A DNA stretch of 64,000 nucleotides from Thelonectria olida (taxonomy: Eukaryota > Ascomycota > Sordariomycetes > Hypocreales > Nectriaceae), in assembly GCA_020736575.1 (NCBI GenBank), contig JAGPYM010000001.1, positions 1,860,001 through 1,924,000 on the forward strand. Direction: 5' to 3'. The number at the start of each line of letters is the position of its first letter. Position 1 is the stretch's first letter. Positions 11,446 through 23,286 of the stretch are shown here, piece by piece. The position numbers and the translations under genes were made by a program. The notes below the pieces were generated by a model. That model had not been told where the DNA came from. It worked only from the letters and a program-made list of their open reading frames with translations, and made no database searches.

Positions 11446-14049
11446 ATGGCCGACTTCGGTTTTGGGGTACCAGATGGTGGGTCTCAACTCTCAATCCTCT
11501 CACCGTGATGTGATCAAAAGTCTCACTGGGTGCCTAACGTTCCAGATATCGCGAGGCTTTCGCTAGGCCAGGAGCCCGACCCTCCAGGGCCGCCGCCGCA
11601 GACCGAAACATCCTCTGCGGGCGTGGTAGCTGTTGACATTACCGAAAAGTTCGCAGAAGCCGTTAAGAGTACGTCGTCTGTCGTCATTTCGCCGGGACCT
11701 CTGACTGACCTCACCAGCTTTGAAGCCTGGGGAGCTCGTCAAGGATGGCTTCTTCACCCTCTTTGAGTCTGTTGCGGCTCTCGAGGTAAGTAGTCTGACC
11801 TAACAGCTCGAGATACCATGCCTGATGTCAGAATAGATCATGGATCCCAAAATGGACAGTGGTTGTGTCCAGTCAGAGGAGGACCTAGAGGAGTCATATG
11901 ACGTTTCCCGACCCCTTACCCCAGAAGAGGTGATCGGAATAATAGATCAGCTTCTATGCCATGAGGTCAGTTCTCTCATCCGTGAAGCTGGAACGAATCT
12001 AACCGACGGCAGATGGCGTGGCACTTGGGCTACCCGCTCTCGCAAACGCTGTTCACGAGCGTCTACGTAGAGTCTCTTCTGATGCCAACCCCCAGGAACA
12101 TAGAGGAAGCCGACTTTGTACGGAGCAAGACAGATGGTACCAACAGACATCCGATGCTTTCCGTCTTGAGAGCATACTGTTTGGGCATGCTCAAGGGATG
12201 TGGCTTCGTCAACCAGAGAATACGATCGGAACATTTTTACGAAGTATGCCTACTTACACAAGAGCCCTTTGGCTTGGATCATGCTGACCTACGAAAAGGA
12301 GGAAGATTTCGTCACAAACACTTACAACCGCAAGCTTCTCCCAGATATATCGACCGAAGCCATCCAAGCCGTCATTCTACAGGCAAGAGTATTGTTGAGG
12401 TCCATTGGCAAGGAGCTAGGTCATGAGATGGTTAAGGCTCTTGATAGCAGACTCGAGCTTCGATATCTATTCCTGAATGCCATCCAATGCCCCGAGCATA
12501 TGCACGAGCCCGAGGTCGCAAGAAAGCCCTGGAAAGACGCTGTTGCCATCATCCCGGATATCGGCAATTCTCACAAATTGGGCAAAGACGTTGATGAAGC
12601 CTTCAGCGCCAGGCTACAGAGGAAGCTCGCTAGTACTATGCCTCCACGACCAATCGTCCAGATTGGGTTTGAAGATGCCTTTGGGCACCTGACACGACTC
12701 TTTCAAGACGGGTCTGAACTCATAGACGTCCTTAACTATACCAACTCCCAGGCCCTCCAAGTGAGTTACCCGGCGTGCCCGGTCACCTGCAGCAAATGCT
12801 TACTGACCGCGAACAGACTTTTGTGTGTACGTTCCAGGCAAAGAAACCTCAACCTCTGGTGTTTGTCCGGACACTTTTACAAACCTTTCTCTTTAACGAA
12901 ATGGAGATTTTGGGATCCATGAGTATCCGCCAGATCATGGACGACGACTTCTCCATTGTATCGTTGCCCGCCAACCCTCGGCTTGACCGAGCCAACGACG
13001 AGATAGAAGCTGTCAATGATCCCCGCTTCGTCATGTCACAACAGATGGAGCTGTTCCGACAAAGAGCTGCGCAGCCATTCCTCGACGTTCTGCGCACATT
13101 CTGCCAAAACAGATGTCGTGTTCGCCGCACCCTCTGCCACATCATCCGGGACTGGGAGGCGTTGCAGGTCGACGCCGAAGAGATCGACGAGCTTATTCAA
13201 AACAAGACGAAGGAAGTACCACTTCGGCTGCGAATGAATGGCACTATCATTCAAACGTTTTCTCTACCTCTCTCATCATGGACCTATCTTTACAAACTAC
13301 GGTTGATGGAGTGGATCGTTCAGTTGGGGTTTGAACTTGAAGTCTATCAACCAGATGAGTATGCTGGTATGTATTGGTATCTCAACTTCCTATCCGACTG
13401 GAGAGAGCAGCACCTCAAACGGCTTGATACCATGATCCAACAACAGCTGAAAGAGTTCGCTGCGTCGCCTCAACAGGTGGACCCTGCCGGGAAGCACCAA
13501 TTAGAGAGGTCTCTCACATTCATTGCCCTGCAGCGATTAGATGCTGCCGTGACATGGAGGCTATCCTACTCTCTATCCTGTCTCTATGCGGTTCTAGCCC
13601 GACTCGGACTCCTCAAAGCTCCGCCTCGACCTTTGAGCAGCGATGAGCTTCGATACGAATTGCGAATGCGTCCCTTTGCATCCATCGGCCTTCCAGCCTT
13701 ACCCACATTCGAGGAGTTCACCACCGGGACGGCGCAGCCTGAGCATCCTACGCCTGATCTGCTAGACTATGCAGAACGGGCGCAAGTAGGAGCGAAGGAA
13801 GGGTTTGAGCAACTCAGCAGCAGGTTCACAGCCGAAACGTCCTTCTCTACTGGATCCCACGATCGTTGGCTCCTATCAACCAAGAATGGCCTCCGATCAT
13901 GCATCATGACAGGAATTGCTATTTCAGCCGTGCAGAAGGCGCTGCAGAACTCGTCGGCGACGGGAGAGCTGAAGATCAAGGCCGAGGTTCCGATCCCGGA
14001 TAAGTGTTACCACAACTGGTGGGTCGTTCCCAAAATTGTCCCCATCTAG
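11446..14049 (+). CDS. mak10: NatC N-terminal acetyltransferase auxiliary subunit Mak10/NAA35
   Basis: Seven exons: 11446-11476, 11546-11668, 11718-11785, 11837-11965, 12013-12243, 12299-12760, 12817-14049 (758 aa). NatC acetylates N-terminal Met followed by a large hydrophobic residue; Mak10 is its ribosome-associated scaffold beside catalytic Mak3. The diagnostic N-terminal core is split across exons: GELVKDGFFTLFESVAALE, then IMDPKMDSGC, then MAWHLGYPLSQTLFTSVYVE. The length fits the family (about 700-750). The C-terminal part is helical, without membrane segments. Introns are 47-69 nt. The first exon is only 31 nt and its ATG follows a non-AUG leader, so I chose MADFGFGVPD as the start, the only Met compatible with the splicing phase. 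Confidence is high for the identity, slightly lower for exon 1. Confidence 0.93.
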
Positions 14050-14361
14050 CATGAGCTGGGTAAAAGCGGATGAGATATCATGTTTCTCTTACACGATGTG
14101 TTCATAACTTTACTGTAACATAATAGACATGTGGTATCCAAATGACTTGCAGCCTTCCTCGATACAACGTGAAACCGTCTCTACGTCCTCCGTGTCAGAT
14201 ATTGTGTCTGACATTCATGTTATCCTAGTTCCTGAGATCCGCCTGTATGCTGCTGTTGTTGACAGTGAGATGACTGCCGAGACTTCTCATCAAAAAGCGC
14301 AGCAGCTCCCGATGCCGTGTCTAATTGTCCTGGGGGGTGACGGCCAAGCCAGTTAGTCCCC
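14050..14361. other. Convergent 3' region of MAK10 and the carrier gene
   Basis: About 310 bp between two convergent stop codons. No gene is seen; it should hold both 3' untranslated ends. Confidence 0.5.
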
Positions 14362-15423
14362 TTAAGTAGCAAGGCTCTTGCGGGCACTAGCCATCCTAAG
14401 TCTAACGGTCTGCTCATAAAGCGCATCCTTAAAGGCAAAGAGGAGTGCTGCAGTCAGTACGCTTTGGGTGACCTTGGGTCCGATGCCTATGATACAGGTT
14501 AGCTTATGCCTGAGAGGAATGCCGATAGTAAGACTTACCCTTGTAAAGACCCGCATAACCTTCCTCTCGAATGACGCGAGAAAGAGCCTTGAACATGCCT
14601 TCCTTCTTGTTGCTGTCCGTTTGGACGTGCATTTGGCTCTTGACGGTGATGTAAGGGTAGGTAACCGAAGTAGCAAAGAGCTTGCCTAAGGCGCCGAGCA
14701 AAAAGGCGATGGTGGGAGTGACCTTGCGCTTCTTCTCAATTGTATTCTTCATCTGCTCGAACAAAGTGTACTGCAGAATTGGGTTGATGACGAGAACAAG
14801 AGCTGGAATAACACCAGCGAAGAGGGCCTGAGGACCCTCGTTCTTGAGAAGCGACATCAAAGTACCAATGGTACTAGGAGTTTTGGCAGGCTTTGCAGCC
14901 ACGCCAGCCTCCACATCGCCCTCCTTGTCCTGCTTGCGGGTCGTGACTCGGGTGTTAACGACCCAGATGGGATTGGTAATAATGACCGTGGCAGATCCCG
15001 CGATTGCTCCGGCAATCATGGACTCGACGGTAGTGAGCTTCTTGTTCGCGCGACCGGCCTTGGCCGCCGCCTTCTCAAAGAAAGCCCGGGTCCACTCATA
15101 CCAATAGTAGTAGACGAAGTTGGTGATGCTGATGCCGAACAAGGCCGAGTTAATACCGGCGTAAAGGCCTGAGACACCTTCGCGAGCGACAATCTTCTGG
15201 ACGGCCTCGATAAACTTGCTCTCAGCCTTCTTGGACTCGACCTGTGCGCGAGTGGAAAGAGTGATGAGCGGGTATCTGGATGCTGTGTCAATGCGGTTCG
15301 AGTCGCGCGCCAGAAGGAAGGAGGGGAGCAGTACGTGAGAATCATGGACAAGATACCACCTCCAGCACCCGCAAGGGCGTGGGCGACATTGTCGTTCTGA
15401 GGAATAGCAGCCTTGGAAGCCAT
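14362..15423 (-). CDS. ant1: Peroxisomal adenine nucleotide carrier, PMP47/Ant1 type
   Basis: Minus-strand exons: 15423-15335, 15275-14539, 14486-14362 (316 aa). A mitochondrial-carrier-family protein with three repeats, each with its signature: YPLITLSTRAQ (split by intron 1), NPIWVVNTRV and YPYITVKSQMHVQ. The NPxWVVNTR signature in repeat two is typical of the peroxisomal PMP47/SLC25A17 branch, which moves ATP (and CoA or FAD in animals) across the peroxisomal membrane to support fatty-acid activation. The central loop (VTTRKQDKEGDVEAG) is charged. The C-terminus ends SARKSLAT, with no obvious PTS1, as expected for a membrane protein. Divergent from the AT-hook gene. The exact transported substrate is inferred from the family. 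Confidence 0.92.
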
Positions 15424-16265
15424 TGTGGATAAAGAGATGAGGGTGTGAAGAAGGAGTTTGCTGGGAGAAGATTAAGCGGAGGATATAGGCTACTAGCTTG
15501 GATAAGGGACTCGGAATGACGAAGAGCAACGACGTAGTTGAAAGAAGTAGGAACTCGGAAAGCAAAGACCAAGGAAAGAGCAAGGCGTGGCGAAACCCCA
15601 AGATTGGGGAAAGAACGATCGCGGGGCTGTCTCGGGCTAGGGGGCCCAGTAGATATATATTTCGACTCCCAGATGTCACAGAGATCCCGCGGTTTAAAGT
15701 CATCTCAATGCGCCCAACACAGGCGCACTGTCACAGTCACAAACACGGCAAGCTCAGCAGCGAGCCGAGGTCGCGGACCCAGATTCCGATGCCGAAAGGT
15801 ATGCGCGCCGCCTGCCCTTCCTGGTTGCGTTGCGTAGTGCTTGATCGGCGCTGGCTCCTGCCCACATGTGATCCTGGGCTCTGGCGGGGGTTAAGCAATT
15901 TGCCGGTGCTTTGGTGCAGAAGCTACCGGGTGCCCCCGGATTGGATGTCTCTCTGTATCCAAAACAGGGAAAGAGCGAGCGAACAGGAATGAGTCAGCAG
16001 CGACAGGGTCTGCGTCACTCCACACCCTGAAACCAGCTTTCACGTGATGTGAGACACCTTGGTCCCCATTCTTGTCCGGAAGAATGGAGAAACAGAAGTT
16101 GCGACCTAGCCCGCCACTAGTCCTCATGCAGTTCTAAGTAAACAAAGACACCTGGTTTCGCCCCCCCGAACCCTGGCTCGCACTAACACAGCTATGCGCT
16201 TTGGCGACGGGCGCGACCCATGTTCAACATCATAACCACCACCATCAAAGCCACAGCGCTCGTCA
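15424..16265. promoter_or_regulatory. Divergent promoter: carrier gene / AT-hook gene
   Basis: About 840 bp between divergent starts. An AT-rich tatatat stretch lies at about 15652-15658, some 230 bases upstream of the carrier ATG. No convincing coding frame. Confidence 0.45.
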
Positions 16266-19200
16266 ATGTCCCGCCGCAGAAAGAGAGGCGCTGAACCCCC
16301 ATCGTACAGCGTTCGCTGGCACAGTTTCGCGGATATCACTACGCCCAGCGTGGATATCATGTCGTCGCCCGATCCCCTCAACGATTCCGCGACCGAGGCC
16401 GTCATCATGCCCTCCTCCACCGCCGTGAATCGCGTAACACGGAGCGTTACTCGAAGCACCCGCTCCGATCGCTTTACTTCCAGAGACACCTCTCCCCGAA
16501 AACAAACATTCGAACTAGAGGTTGGCGACAATAAAGCACCACAGCGGCTGTTTGTCACGGTTGAGACAGAAGGCGCGTCTGCAGCCGCTGGGCTGGACGG
16601 AACACGACGGAAACTTTTTCAATCGTCCAGCCCAATGCCGACGATACGCCAAAGAGAGCGAGCGACTACTACCGTCGTTCCGTTGAAGCAAACGATCGAG
16701 GAGGAACCTGTTGACGTGAACGCGACACCAAGAAGACGAGGTCGACCACGAAAATCCAATGGGACACCAATTCCCAGTGCTGGGACTAAGAGGAGGGCGG
16801 GAACCCCTATTAAGAGAACACCACGTCGACCGCGAAAAACGAAGCTTGCTGATCAGGATGCTGAGCTTGGAGAGCCCAAACCAGAACCTACACCAAAGTC
16901 TGCGAAGAGAGGCAGGCCGCCCAAGAATCGCAACACGGAACCTTCTAGCGAGCTGCAAACTGAGCCAGCACACGGAGTTATATCGTTAACAAGGGGAGGA
17001 AAACGACGCCAGGCCCTTGGCCCCGAGGAGTCGATAGAAATGACCATAGACATGCCAGAACCTGCGCCGAATGACTATGCAGAATCTGTGGAAGACAACG
17101 AAGTGACTCTGATCACGCTTCCCTCCGAGGCAAATGAGCCCGAAGTGCCCTTGGTGCCCGAAGCCCCGGTTCCGGCAGCCGTTGAGCCCGCGTCAGAGGC
17201 TGATTCAGACATTTGGATGGCAACATTGGACGACGACCCTACCCCCCGGGCCTCAAGACTAGCGCGATCAACGCAATCAACACTCCTTCCTTCATCTCCT
17301 GAGCGCGAACCCAGCAGTTCTCAAGTTGGCGATTTTGGATACCTACCACCAGCCGGGAGTGACTATTCGTCGATTGATGAGCCGATGAGTGAAACTGGGC
17401 CGAGAGACAGTGATACTATCGCTCAAGGAGAGGATTTTAGCATGATATTTATGGACTCTTTGCCTTCACTGCGCAGTTCTGTAAATGTACCGGCGGAAGC
17501 CGATTTCGGAGACGAAACTAGTCTCATCATCAACAATACCTTGGAATCATTACGACAATCACTACGAAAATCAGTACAACAGCACAACGAACCTAGCCAG
17601 CACATAGAGCCAACAGTGGCTCATGAACCGTCACTGCCTCCTAAACCTGTCAATCTTGTACCCAACGATACCGAACATGTCGAACCTGGGCGAGTTGAGC
17701 CCTTGTACATTGAGTCTGATCACAGCGAACTCGATGACATCGAACCTGAGCATGTTGAACCTGAACGTGTTGAACCCGAAGATGTTGAAACTATGCACGA
17801 CGACTCGGAATATGCTGAAATCGAAGACTTTGGGCCTGAACATCGGCCTGAACACATTGAACCCGAAAATTCGGAAGACGAAGCTCCTGAACCCGAGGGA
17901 ACTGAACATGAGCTTGAACAGCTTGAACCAAAAGAATACGAATCACCAGTTATCGACGCCGTGGAGAACGTGAGGGGGAATATCGAGCCTGAAATAACTG
18001 AGATCGGGCCCGTTGAACACGACCTTATCGATCTATCTGAGCCTGCTGCTCCAGTAGAGGTTCGACAGCCAACCATACGACCCCCCGCACCGTTTTCGCC
18101 AAATCGGATTTTGTCTCCAAGATGGCTTCGGAGCCCCAAGAGAGGCAATACTTCTCCACTCAGGCATCAGCTTCTGAAGTTCAAAGCTAGACAGACTGAT
18201 GACAGCCCTCCAAGAGCTGCATCGGAGAAGCTTGATCAACCGCCTGCTCCGAGTCCCCAACAAAGGAAGCCCTCGCATTTCAACGAAGGGCAGTCGAACT
18301 TATACGAAGACTCGTTCTCAGAGATTCCGCATGATGTGCTTGAGGCTGCCACGCCACGTCGGCCTCGCGCCGTTAGCATGGATGAGGAGGTTGCGGTAGA
18401 AAAGCCTATCGAAGAAGAACCTATCGAGGTGCGCGATGGGGACGACCAGGAAATGGAGGATTTGCTTCCATCACAACAGACCGAAGACCTGGATGCAACA
18501 ACGGTCGCTTCAACCACAAGTCATCTCTCTCAGTCCGACAGAGGCCGCCTTCCCACTCCTGATGATACTCCGCCCCAAATCGACGTCGACGCGGATGACC
18601 AGGGGAAGTCAGCACAACAATCTCAGGCATCAGCGGGACCTGCCTCTCAAACAAGCTCGTCTCCAATGATATCCCCCGGAAGACAATTCCAGGGTGTGTC
18701 TGAGGTCGTAGAGGAGATGATTATGGAGGTCGAGGATGTCGAAGATGTCGACGATGACATTTCGGAGGTTCTAGAGATGCCACAGATGCCACAGATCCCA
18801 GAGATTTTGGAGCCACAGCCTGAAGACGCATCAGAATCGTCGCCAGAGAGTCATGTCATCCGCCCTGAGGTGACGCCAGTCAATCAAATGACGTCTCCTC
18901 TTCAGGAACCGCAGTCTTTGGCCCCCGAGCTTATCTTAGAAAAGACCTCACGGCCTCTACTGTCTCCTATTGTGCGAGCTGGACGTGCGCTGCAAAGCGT
19001 GACATCAGATCCTCCTTCACCCGAACCACGTGAGAATCAGTTGCGGAGCCCCTTCAGAAGTTCTGTGACCAGAGAGTTGGGACCGCAGGATACGCAGGTT
19101 GGCGGACACTTCAGAAGCTCCGTGACTAGAGACCTAGGACCGCACGCCCAGGATGCACAAGCTGGTGGACGAATGAGTGCCAGTCCAAGAAGGCCGTTAG

Positions 19201-21031
19201 TGTTCCCAACAGCGAGTCAAGCACCGTCCGTCAATCCAGTATATGACGATCCCTTTGCCTCGGGTTCGAGACACACTGGTCAAATCAGCTTTATGGAAGC
19301 ACTCGAGAGGAGCAGCGGGTACCCAGCATCATCACAGAGAGCGCTGGAGTCGCCTATAGATTCTGTGGCTAGCTCGATGCATATCAACCCCCCGATGATG
19401 TGCAGATGAGCTGGGTTGCCAACGAAGGACCCATCAGTGCGAACCTGAGAGGAGACGTACCCCTCAAAGATTTGGCGCCACCTAAAACGACCGAAGGAAC
19501 GGGGAGCTCAATGCCTCGTGACCAACCGGAGAATCACCGCGCAGTCGATGAAGCGCCCCACGAGACGGAAGACAAGGAGGATGAGGAGGATGAGATAGAT
19601 CTATGGGAATTTGAGGCACAGCGTGAAGCACCTCGCACCACTCGTCAGCAGCCATTTGGAAACAGACGAACCGGTCTCCCAAGCCCCTGGACAAGGCAGG
19701 CAGAGCAAAGTCCACAGAGAGATGTGCCGATGACATCTCAAGGAGAACACGAACAGGGAGAGATTGCGCCCTCGGTATCTGACGCGGACAGGACAGAAGA
19801 AGATGTTCAAGAGGAAGATATTCCAGAGGAAGCTGTTCCGGAACAACAAGGGGACGAGTTCTCCTTGCTCGCACAGCGAGAAGCCGCAAAAGAGCCACAA
19901 CATGCAACCCAGTCGGCAAACAAGGCTAACCGATTCGATCTTTCGTCTTTCTTCTCATCTCCAGCTGCCATCCCCGGAATGCTGGCAGAAAAGCTTCTTC
20001 CGGGCAAGTCAAAAGCCATCTACGCCTCTAGACCTAGTGAACCCGAGCCAGAGTCAGCCCAGATTGCAGCTACCTTACCCACCAGCTCCATGTTCCCACA
20101 AGTGGCACAGAAGGAATTCCGGCCAAGAGCCAGTTCTCGCGGCACCGATTTGTTCTCTCCAATCCGGGGCAAGGAGCAGGAACCCAGACGGGAAGCCACT
20201 TCTTCGCCAAAGAGGGCCCATGATGACGAGGAAGATGTCGAGATGCGTTCCGTGTCGCAGAAGCAGAACTTCACGCCTCGTCCCAAACAACCACAGGCAT
20301 CCTTCTTCAAGCCGACGATCCGGTCTGGTGCTCCTACCCCGCCGCGAATGCAGCTGTCTCATGCGGATATCCAAAAGTGGCAACAGGAAACGGCGAGTGA
20401 GACCTCTCCTGAGGTTCGTCGCCCTCTCTTGCGGCCTCTGCCCCCAAAGAACGCCTCCCCAATCAAGTCGAGTCTGCGGTCACCGCTGAAACCTCACACT
20501 CCCGGCCGCGTCGTCGAGTTCACGAGTAGCGTCCTGTCGCCCGTCGAGCAAGCAAAGGCGCGCCAGATGCGTCGGCTTTCCAACTTAACGGCATCACAGG
20601 CCAGCGTCGCGCCACAACGGCCTCCTCGCCAAACACTCGACAAGGAGAACCACACAAGCACCGCCTCAGACGTCGCCATGTCGGAAGCGTCGCCGGCTGC
20701 CAAGTCACCACAACCCGAGCCACTGTCTCAGTCCGTTTGGGGCAGAGAGCACTGGCTCTTCTTGGACCAGCTGCTTCAGCTGCGCCGCGCTGGCCCCTAC
20801 GACTTTAGCTATGAGCGCCGGACTGATAAGTTTCTCGGAAAGACGGTCAAGACTCAGAACGAAGCAATGTTGCTGGAGCGCTGGCACCTGGACTGCGTTG
20901 ACGCCTTCAAGGCTGAGGTTGGTGGTTGGGATGAAGCCGACTTGATCAGGCGTCTGTTTTCTCTCATAAAGGGAGAGGAGAAGAGGAGTCTTGGCGTCGT
21001 AAAGAGGCCCACACGAGTTATGTTTCACTGA
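16266..21031 (+). CDS. Large AT-hook, mostly disordered nuclear protein
   Basis: Two long frames, 16266-19409 and 19400-21031, almost certainly one gene of about 1560 codons; they must be joined by a small intron (or a one-base error) near 19.32-19.41 kb. There are two AT-hook cores of the GRP type, RGRPRK (residue about 158) and RGRPPK (about 215), with a third looser basic patch, TPRRPRKTKL, between them, suggesting minor-groove binding at AT-rich DNA in the nucleus. Residues about 450-590 are an acidic Glu/Pro repeat, and much of the rest is low-complexity Ser/Pro/Glu. The last about 100 residues (from VWGREHWLFLDQLLQLRRAG) look like a folded helical domain I do not recognise. The start may instead be MSSPDPLNDS at 16359. 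Possible roles in chromatin organisation are inference from the AT-hooks. Confidence 0.8.
17640..18060 (+). repeat. Degenerate Glu-Pro repeat region within the AT-hook gene
   Basis: The coding sequence repeats short units such as HVEP, RVEP, DIEP and HIEP many times, separated by acidic spacers. Units vary at the DNA level (gaacctgagcatgtt, gaacctgaacgtgtt, gaacccgaagatgtt), so this is an old, degenerate tandem expansion rather than a fresh minisatellite. Confidence 0.75.
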
Positions 21032-21360
21032 ATGACGCTTAAGCATGTTGGTTTTATAACGAAAAGGTGTTGGATATTTTAGTTTAGCATTGTTGATTGG
21101 CAAGGCGTTTTCGAAGCGTCGCGTTGGAGATACCACTACGACATTGTTTGCATTCATGTTTGTATTCAAAAAAGCATTGGTAGCCTAAGGCAGTTGTACG
21201 CCTCTTACTTGGGATAGGCATGCCCGTATGAGCACCAGACACAATGAGAATGAACTGGCGACGAAATGATGCAGTTGTAGACGAGTCCGTCCCTCTTGAA
21301 ACGCCTAAATCTACCGTGTCATATTACAATACACGACCCCCATCCATTTAGTTTCACCCT
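21032..21360. other. Convergent 3' region
   Basis: About 330 bp between the stop of the AT-hook gene and the stop of RPN6 on the opposite strand. No gene or fold recognised. Confidence 0.5.
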
Positions 21361-22756
21361 CTATTCCAACATAGAGGCCTGGTTCGTGTACAATACATCC
21401 ACCACGTTGCTCAGCTTCTCAATCGTCGACAAGGCCGCATCGTAGGACTCATCTCGGTGAGTCTCGTCGAAGATGATGAGACAGCCAGCACCTTGATCCA
21501 AGACACCAATAATGACCTTGTCGAGAATCATCTGGGACAGCTTTCGCTCCACCTGCTGCGTATCCAAGCCAACCATCTTGGCAATGTGATCGATCTCGAC
21601 TCGGGAGAAGGGCTCAATAACCTTGATAAGATTCTGCTCAAGCATGGCGTCGTAGAGACGACGGAGGTGGTTTCGAATGAAGGCGTCGCTGCCAAGCTCG
21701 TACCGGTATGAAGACAGGGCGCGCTCATACTCCTCTAGTGAGCGATTCGAGTGTGCTCGGGCGATAGCCTTCATGGCCTCGAGGTTCTTTCCAGCGTACT
21801 TGAGAGCCTGCTTCGAGGTCATGAGCTGGTTGACATCGTCGACGAGGTTCAGCATGATCTTGCAAAGGAGCATGTATTGCAGGGCAGCCTGGGCCTTGGT
21901 GTTCTCATCTTGAGTGTGGTATCCGTCGAGTGCCTCGATAAAGTAAGAGAATGCAGTGTTGAAGTCCTTGTCCTCGGCGTGGAGCATGCCGCTCTGCATG
22001 TCAAGGTTAGCCTGCAGCATTGGGGGGGTGTAAACGCTGGCGGCGCTGGTTCGGGCGCTGGTCAGGGCGGCTCGAGACTTGGGAATGTTGCCGAGGGCGT
22101 GGTAGACTCTCGACTCGAGGAGCTGGACGTCGACGAGTCGGAGTTTGTCGTCGAGGCGCTTGAGCTCGCGGAGGAGACCGTTGATAAGACCAAGGGCTTC
22201 ATAGTAAGACTGCTTAGCCATCTGGAGGTTGACGAGACGGACCTCGAGGTCCTGGCGCTGGAAGGCTCGACGCTCGGCGGTAGCCCATTCTATACAGTCC
22301 TTGGTCACGGCAATCTCGATTTCGGTGCTGTTGGGGATGTCCTTGAGCAGGTCGAGCAGTTGACGGACTACGTCACCAAGTTAGTTATACATGCACAAAG
22401 GCAGCGGGCAAGCACCACCAGCTCAGGAAACGAAACGCACCCAGCTTTGCAGACTTGGCTTTGGCGAAAGAAGAGAACACTGATCGGCTCTCCTTCACGA
22501 GGGTTACTAGTTCTTGTGTCTTCCTGCTCTGTCGTTAGCGGGATGAAGCCATTGTCGGTGGCGGAGAGACGCACTTCTCATCACGGTACAGCTCGCCCAA
22601 GCTCAGGAGAGCAGCCTCGTACTCGCGAGTGGCAGCATCAGAGGTTGCACTTGGCGCCTTGGAGATGATTTCCCTGTAGATGGCTTCAGCCTTTCGGGGG
22701 TCTGACTTGGCGAGCTCCCGAGCTTCCTGGACCCTCGCCGATTCGCCCGCCGCCAT
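21361..22756 (-). CDS. rpn6: 26S proteasome regulatory lid subunit Rpn6 (PSMD11)
   Basis: Minus-strand exons: 22756-22575, 22523-22441, 22367-21361 (423 aa, phases agree). Rpn6 is a scaffold of the 19S lid that clamps lid and base to the 20S core; the length matches the family (about 420-435). The N-terminal alpha-solenoid runs through the first about 300 residues, with DWATA-like family text CIEWATAERRAFQRQDLEVR. The C-terminal PCI winged helix contains LGSDAFIRNHLRRLYDAMLE, then LIKVIEPFSRVEIDHIAKMV and the LSQMILDKVIIGVLDQGAG strand-helix. The start MAAGESARVQEAREL is the first Met of exon 1. Divergent from the GrpE gene across 530 bp. Confidence 0.95.
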
Positions 22757-23286
22757 GATGAAACGTGTTGTGCGCGTGTGTTTTGAAAGGATTCCTAAGG
22801 AAGGCCTGTTCACTTCGGAGATCGCGATGTGTGGATGATGCGATGTCGGCGTGGATGGAGAGCTGAATGCGTCGTCGATTGAGTTGGTTGTTTTCGACTT
22901 CGTTGATTCGAGGCAGCACAAGCATCAGCTCCAGCCTTCCTTCTCTCCCTCCACTCCAGGTTGCCAGAGCACGACGTAGTCCAGGGCCAGCGGAAAAAGC
23001 GGGGCTGCAGGAAGCAGATTTAACCTATATTCGTTGGCTAATATTCTCCGAAACCGCCGCAGCGGGCCATCATTGATCCGCTGATACGTAACTGGAACTT
23101 GCCCGGCCGTAGCCGGCGCCGGTTCGTCATGCCGACAGCTAAAATTTCAGTATTAGAATCCAGAACCTTCGCGACAATTAAGCCACTTTTACCTGACAAT
23201 CATCCGGATTTCTTCCTGCACTTTTCCCCGCCCATTGCTTCGCCAATTCTTATTCACTTTTCCTTAATATTCCTTAATCAATCACA
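22757..23286. promoter_or_regulatory. Divergent promoter RPN6 / MGE1, with a heat-shock-element-like site
   Basis: 530 bp between two proteostasis genes. At 23155-23171 there are three GAA/TTC pentamers: aGAAt, then aGAAc directly abutting cTTCg. The last two form a perfect nGAAnnTTCn; the first is out of exact register by two bases. This could bind heat-shock factor, but a match of this quality can arise by chance. I did not see the yeast proteasome element GGTGGCAAA. Confidence 0.3.

Noticed and set aside
21751..22668. Plus-strand open frame of 305 codons
   Set aside because: It is exactly antisense to the RPN6 coding exons, and its Leu/Val/Glu-rich content is the mirror of that gene's codon usage.
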